The position numbers and the translations under genes were made by a program. Below the pieces are notes generated by a model, which saw only the letters and a list, made by a program, of their open reading frames with translations, made no database searches and had not been told where the DNA came from. Positions 61,126 to 64,000 of a DNA stretch of 64,000 nucleotides are shown in pieces; position 1 is the stretch's first letter; each line of letters starts with the position of its first letter. The DNA is taken from assembly GCF_025950095.1 (NCBI RefSeq), contig NZ_JAPDDR010000001.1, positions 62,001 to 126,000 on the forward strand, written 5' to 3'. This stretch comes from Luteolibacter rhizosphaerae. GTDB taxonomy: Bacteria; Verrucomicrobiota; Verrucomicrobiia; Verrucomicrobiales; Akkermansiaceae.

Positions 61126-63372
61126 TCATCTCCCCTCCGCCTCCCTCAGCAGAATCCTCGCCACCGACCACGAGAACCAGGTCCCCGGCAAAGGCCGCGC
61201 CGCATCATCCGTCGGATCCGGCGGCGCCGGGATCATCTCCTTGGCCTTCTTCAGCTCCGCATTTGCCTCATCCTTCTTCCCCAGCGCCCGCTTGCTCATC
61301 GCCGTCAGGCACAGCAGCGAGGCATTCCTCGATCCCACCTTGTCCGCGATCTTCCGGGACTTCGCGCTCCACTCCAGGCACTTCTCGTGTTCACCCATCC
61401 GGTAGTGGTAGAGCGCCATCGAGAAGGCCTCCCACTCCGGGAAGGTCGTGATATTCTTCGAGTCCGGAAATGGCTGGATCACCCCGGAGCACATGTCCGC
61501 CACCTGCTTCAGATCTGCTAGCATCTTCGGCGTCGCCGGTGCCAGCAGGCACACCTTCAGCAAGTGCTCCGCCTCGATCGTGTTCCGCGCCGGCAGATAC
61601 AGGTCCACCACCTCTCTACGGAACTCATCGTAGCCCCGCGCATCCCGGTACTCCAGATACGCCGGCCCCGTGTAGAGCAGATCCAGCCCCTCCACGATGC
61701 TCCGCCGCTTGTCCAGCCGGTTCGCCTGCCGCAGCAGCGCGAAGCATTGCACCGCCTGCTCCCAGCGCCCGTACACCGCATACCAGCTCCCCAGCGAGCG
61801 ATATACGTTCGCCGCCTCCCGCGAGGGATCGATTGATGCCAGCGGATTCTGTTGCAGCAGGGAGTCCGCCTCCTCGATCTCTCCTTCGCTCAGCAGCACC
61901 GCCACCCGGGAAATGTTCGCCCGCGCCTGCGCCTGGTCTCTCAGCCTCACCTCCTCGGCCCGCGCCTTCTCCGCTTCCGCCCGTAGCCGCTCCTGCTCCA
62001 CCAGTGCCTCGCGCTCGCGCAGATATAGCACCGTTGCCGCACTCATCCCGCCGATCAGTGAGATCGCCACCGCCGCACCCGAGATGCACGCCACCCGGTG
62101 CCTCCTCACGAATTTCCCCAGCAGATACAGCCGGCTCGGCCGTCGCGCGATCACCGGCTCGTCCGTCAGATAGCGCTGCACGTCCATCGCCAGGCTGTTC
62201 GCCGTTTGGTAGCGCCGGTTGCGGTCCTTCTCCAGCGCCTTCATCACGATCCAGTCCAAGTCGCCCGCCAGCACGGAGACCAGCCGGTTCTTCTCGCTGC
62301 AGCGCCGCTTCGCGATCTCACCGCCATCCTCCGCCGCCAGCAGCGCCGCGGAGGGCAGCAGCGGATCCTTCTCCAGCAAAGTACGACGCATTTCGGACAT
62401 CCCGGACTTCAGCAGCGCCTCCCCGTCGAAGGGCGGCCGCCCTGCGATTAGTTCGTAGAGTAGCGCCCCCAGCCCGTAGACATCGCTCCGCGTATCCACG
62501 TCGATTCCCCCCATGTCCGCCTGCTCCGGGCTCATGTAGGCCGGCGTTCCTACCGGCTGGTCCATCGCGGTGGACATCGCCGCGGAGGGCAGACGGTTCT
62601 CCGTCGCCTTCGCGATCCCGAAGTCGATCACCTTCGGCTGCGCCAGCCCGTCGTGCGTCGCCATCAGGATGTTGGAGGGCTTGATGTCCCGGTGGATGAT
62701 CCCCTTCTGGTGCGCGTGCTGGATCGCGTGGCACACCTGGATGAAGAGCTTCAGCCGCTCCGTCACATCCAGCTTCTCCTCGTCACAGTAGCTCGTGATC
62801 CGGTCGCCCTTCACTAGCTCCATCACGAAGTAGGGCCGCCCGCTCGCCGTTGCGCCCGCATCCAGCACCCGCGCGATGTTCGGGTGATCCATCAGTGCCA
62901 GCGCCTGCCGCTCCACCTCGAAGCGGGAGATCACCGTCTCCGTATCCATCCCCAGCCGGATCACCTTCAGCGCCACCCGCCGCACCACCGGCTCCTGCTG
63001 CTCCGCTTCGTAGACGATCCCGCCGCCCCCTGATCCGATCCGCCCGATCACCCGGTAGCGCCCGATCGTCGAGCCCGGCTCATCCTCCGCGATCGATACT
63101 GCATCCCTGCTGAACTCGTCCTCCCGCATCGCCATCAGCGTGTCTTCCGCCAGCAGGTCCCGATGCTTCCGCGTCTCGATGAAGAATGCCGCCGACTCTC
63201 CGGCCAGTTCTAACAGCTCGGTCATCCGCGCCAATCCGTCCGGATCACCATGGAAGGACCTCTCCAGATAGACACGCCTCTCCTCCGGGTCCTCGATGTG
63301 GACCGCCGTATCGAAGATCGCGTCCTCCAGATCACTGGATTCCGGGATCGGTTCCTCATCGCTCGTTTCCAT
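61126..63372 (-). CDS. Membrane Ser/Thr protein kinase with C-terminal helical repeats
   Basis: A 748-residue Hanks-type kinase. Gly-rich loop IGSGGGGIVYEAE (about 109), Lys in VALKVIRLGMD, HRDIKPSNILM (catalytic Asp about 228), VIDFGIAKA, and GTPAYMSPEQ. After the kinase domain come one membrane segment (about 425-447), a charged coiled-coil-like stretch (LVEQERLRAEAEKARAEEVRLRDQAQA) and TPR-like helices (about 480-720). The N-terminal acidic segment (EEPIPESSDLEDAIFDTA) is typical of Planctomycetes/Verrucomicrobia kinases. Substrates unknown. Confidence 0.92.
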   Translation of the reverse strand: METSDEEPIPESSDLEDAIFDTAVHIEDPEERRVYLERSFHGDPDGLARMTELLELAGESAAFFIETRKHRDLLAEDTLMAMREDEFSRDAVSIAEDEPGSTIGRYRVIGRIGSGGGGIVYEAEQQEPVVRRVALKVIRLGMDTETVISRFEVERQALALMDHPNIARVLDAGATASGRPYFVMELVKGDRITSYCDEEKLDVTERLKLFIQVCHAIQHAHQKGIIHRDIKPSNILMATHDGLAQPKVIDFGIAKATENRLPSAAMSTAMDQPVGTPAYMSPEQADMGGIDVDTRSDVYGLGALLYELIAGRPPFDGEALLKSGMSEMRRTLLEKDPLLPSAALLAAEDGGEIAKRRCSEKNRLVSVLAGDLDWIVMKALEKDRNRRYQTANSLAMDVQRYLTDEPVIARRPSRLYLLGKFVRRHRVACISGAAVAISLIGGMSAATVLYLREREALVEQERLRAEAEKARAEEVRLRDQAQARANISRVAVLLSEGEIEEADSLLQQNPLASIDPSREAANVYRSLGSWYAVYGRWEQAVQCFALLRQANRLDKRRSIVEGLDLLYTGPAYLEYRDARGYDEFRREVVDLYLPARNTIEAEHLLKVCLLAPATPKMLADLKQVADMCSGVIQPFPDSKNITTFPEWEAFSMALYHYRMGEHEKCLEWSAKSRKIADKVGSRNASLLCLTAMSKRALGKKDEANAELKKAKEMIPAPPDPTDDAARPLPGTWFSWSVARILLREAEGR

Positions 63373-63480
63373 CCCTAATCAATCGCGTCAGTAAACGATC
63401 ATGAATCCTATCACGCCCCCTTCAAGATCCTAAAGACCGCCCTTATTCACCTAGGGCCTCCAAGTCCTCACATTTGAAAA

Positions 63481-63516
63481 CTCTGCGTTCCTCCGTGACC
63501 TCTGCGCCTCTGCGGT
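63481..63516 (-). repeat. GCAGAGG-type module
   Basis: On the minus strand: ACCGCAGAGGC, GCAGAGGT, CACGGAGGAAC, GCAGAG. It shares the ACCGCAGA opening and GAACGCAGA ending with the 29-bp modules around the GxxExxY gene. Confidence 0.7.
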
Positions 63517-63538
63517 ATTCTTCACCTCCCGCCCCCAA

Positions 63539-63561
63539 CCTATTCCGTGTATTCCGTGGTT
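63539..63561 (-). repeat. CACGGAATA double repeat
   Basis: On the minus strand: AACCACGGAATA followed by CACGGAATAGG, a 9-bp tandem duplication, 22 bp upstream (in minus sense) of the GCAGAGG-type module. Confidence 0.7.
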
Positions 63562-63581
63562 CTTTTCTTTCCCGGATCCGG

Positions 63582-63626
63582 AAAAGAAAACCCCGGCACG
63601 CCAAAACCCAAAACGGCGTGCCGGGG
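63582..63626 (-). terminator. Intrinsic terminator of the right-hand partial gene
   Basis: A perfect 12-bp stem (63591-63602 with 63615-63626) is followed on the minus strand by TTTTCTTTTC. It lies about 50 bp past the stop at 63678. Confidence 0.92.
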
Positions 63627-63677
63627 TGAGGACCGCGCCACCAAACCCTCGGCGGCGCGGCGAACCCAAAACTCTCC

Positions 63678-64000
63678 TTACTGCTCGGCGATAGGCGAAA
63701 CGCTCAAGCGCACGAAGTTCCTCACCGGCCCCGTCGGGAGCGTGTAGGAGATCGTCGTCGCATTGTTCACGTCTGGAGTCACTGCCGTCCACGGCTGCGG
63801 CGCGGCACCCAACGTCGGGGATGCCTCGATCGCATAGCTCACATCGCCGTTCGTCACCGCCAGCGCACGCTTCGTGAAGCTCAGCGTCCCGCTTGCCAGC
63901 GATGGCAGCGTGTTCGCCACGGTCGGGTCGAATCCGTCCAGCGCATACTCCAGCAGGTTGCTCAGGCCATCATTGTCCGGATCGGCATCCGCCGCCTTGT
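63678..64000 (-). CDS. C-terminal part of a secreted repeat protein (5' end beyond window)
   Basis: About 107 residues, open to the right edge. It contains one DxDxDG-type repeat (DADPDNDGLSNLLEYALDGFDPT) and then a beta domain ending PVRNFVRLSVSPIAEQ. This ending, LEYALxxxP plus a FVRLxV beta sandwich, is the usual C-terminal module of large verrucomicrobial secreted proteins. The catalytic or binding part is not visible. Confidence 0.8.
   Translation of the reverse strand, partial: KAADADPDNDGLSNLLEYALDGFDPTVANTLPSLASGTLSFTKRALAVTNGDVSYAIEASPTLGAAPQPWTAVTPDVNNATTISYTLPTGPVRNFVRLSVSPIAEQ

Larger units (their letters stand above)
63373..63677. other. Intergenic region (305 bp)
   Basis: Between the kinase start and the next minus gene. 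It holds the word-like modules at 63481-63516 and 63539-63561 and the terminator at 63582-63626. No ORF supported. Confidence 0.8.

Noticed and set aside
1..64000. tRNA, rRNA, CRISPR, phage or transposase genes
   Set aside because: Looked for by eye on both strands; nothing with the needed structure or motifs was seen. A tRNA scan would be decisive.

Overview
The window looks like a chromosomal segment of a Verrucomicrobium, most like the Luteolibacter/Haloferula group. This is an inference, because no rRNA gene is present. Reasons: high GC; large secreted proteins ending in DxDxDG (thrombospondin type 3) repeats; a DUF1501/DUF1800 pair; a Verru_Chthon cassette protein A; a SET-domain protein; a Planctomycetes/Verrucomicrobia-style Ser/Thr kinase with a C-terminal repeat region; and sulfatase and hybrid sensor kinase genes. 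I saw no tRNA, rRNA, CRISPR array, phage or transposase gene.

Layout. 0-6 kb: DUF1501 (cut by the left edge), DUF1800 and a DUF3293 gene. 6-11 kb: aspS, a GxxExxY nuclease-fold gene inside 29-bp repeats, hisS, then divergent recF. 11-16.4 kb: sulfatase; an ECF sigma / anti-sigma-like / inactive HtrA-like / cupin operon; a secreted protein and a SET methyltransferase. 16.4-24 kb: a 1501-aa metzincin/PKD protein, a GNAT enzyme and a 797-aa secreted protein. 24.3-27.6 kb: molybdopterin genes (mogA, moaC, moeA on minus; moaD, moaE on plus). 27.7-32.2 kb: Verru_Chthon cassette protein A and a partner. 32.4-53 kb: two PAS/GAF hybrid kinases, a stand-alone receiver, an AI-2E transporter fused to a GAF domain, and many stress-type genes (DUF4336, DUF3224, SDR, two ferritin-like families, fasciclin, TIGR02587/TIGR02588). 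51-55 kb: glucan branching-type GH13 enzyme and GT5 glycogen synthase. 55-64 kb: FAD oxidoreductase, a NarL-type two-component pair with an OB-fold sensor, small membrane proteins, a Ser/Thr kinase, and the 3' end of another secreted protein.

The most unusual signals are non-coding. (1) Two loci (55033-55127 and 60996-61084), both between convergent genes, share a three-hairpin architecture whose stems differ while the spacing and a central AAAGCCC core are kept. (2) A PD-(D/E)XK-type gene is bracketed by 29-bp modules, one of which supplies its start codon; related modules lie at 63481-63561. (3) Inverted arrays of four 7-bp units sit between hisS and recF. (4) A TGCA-N3-TGCA site recurs six times across 39.9-53.0 kb, three of them about 30 bp apart. 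Long antisense reading frames opposite the big genes are treated as GC-driven shadows. Several starts were moved inward from the longest frame where a repeat, a terminator, a signal peptide or a family N-terminus argued for it.
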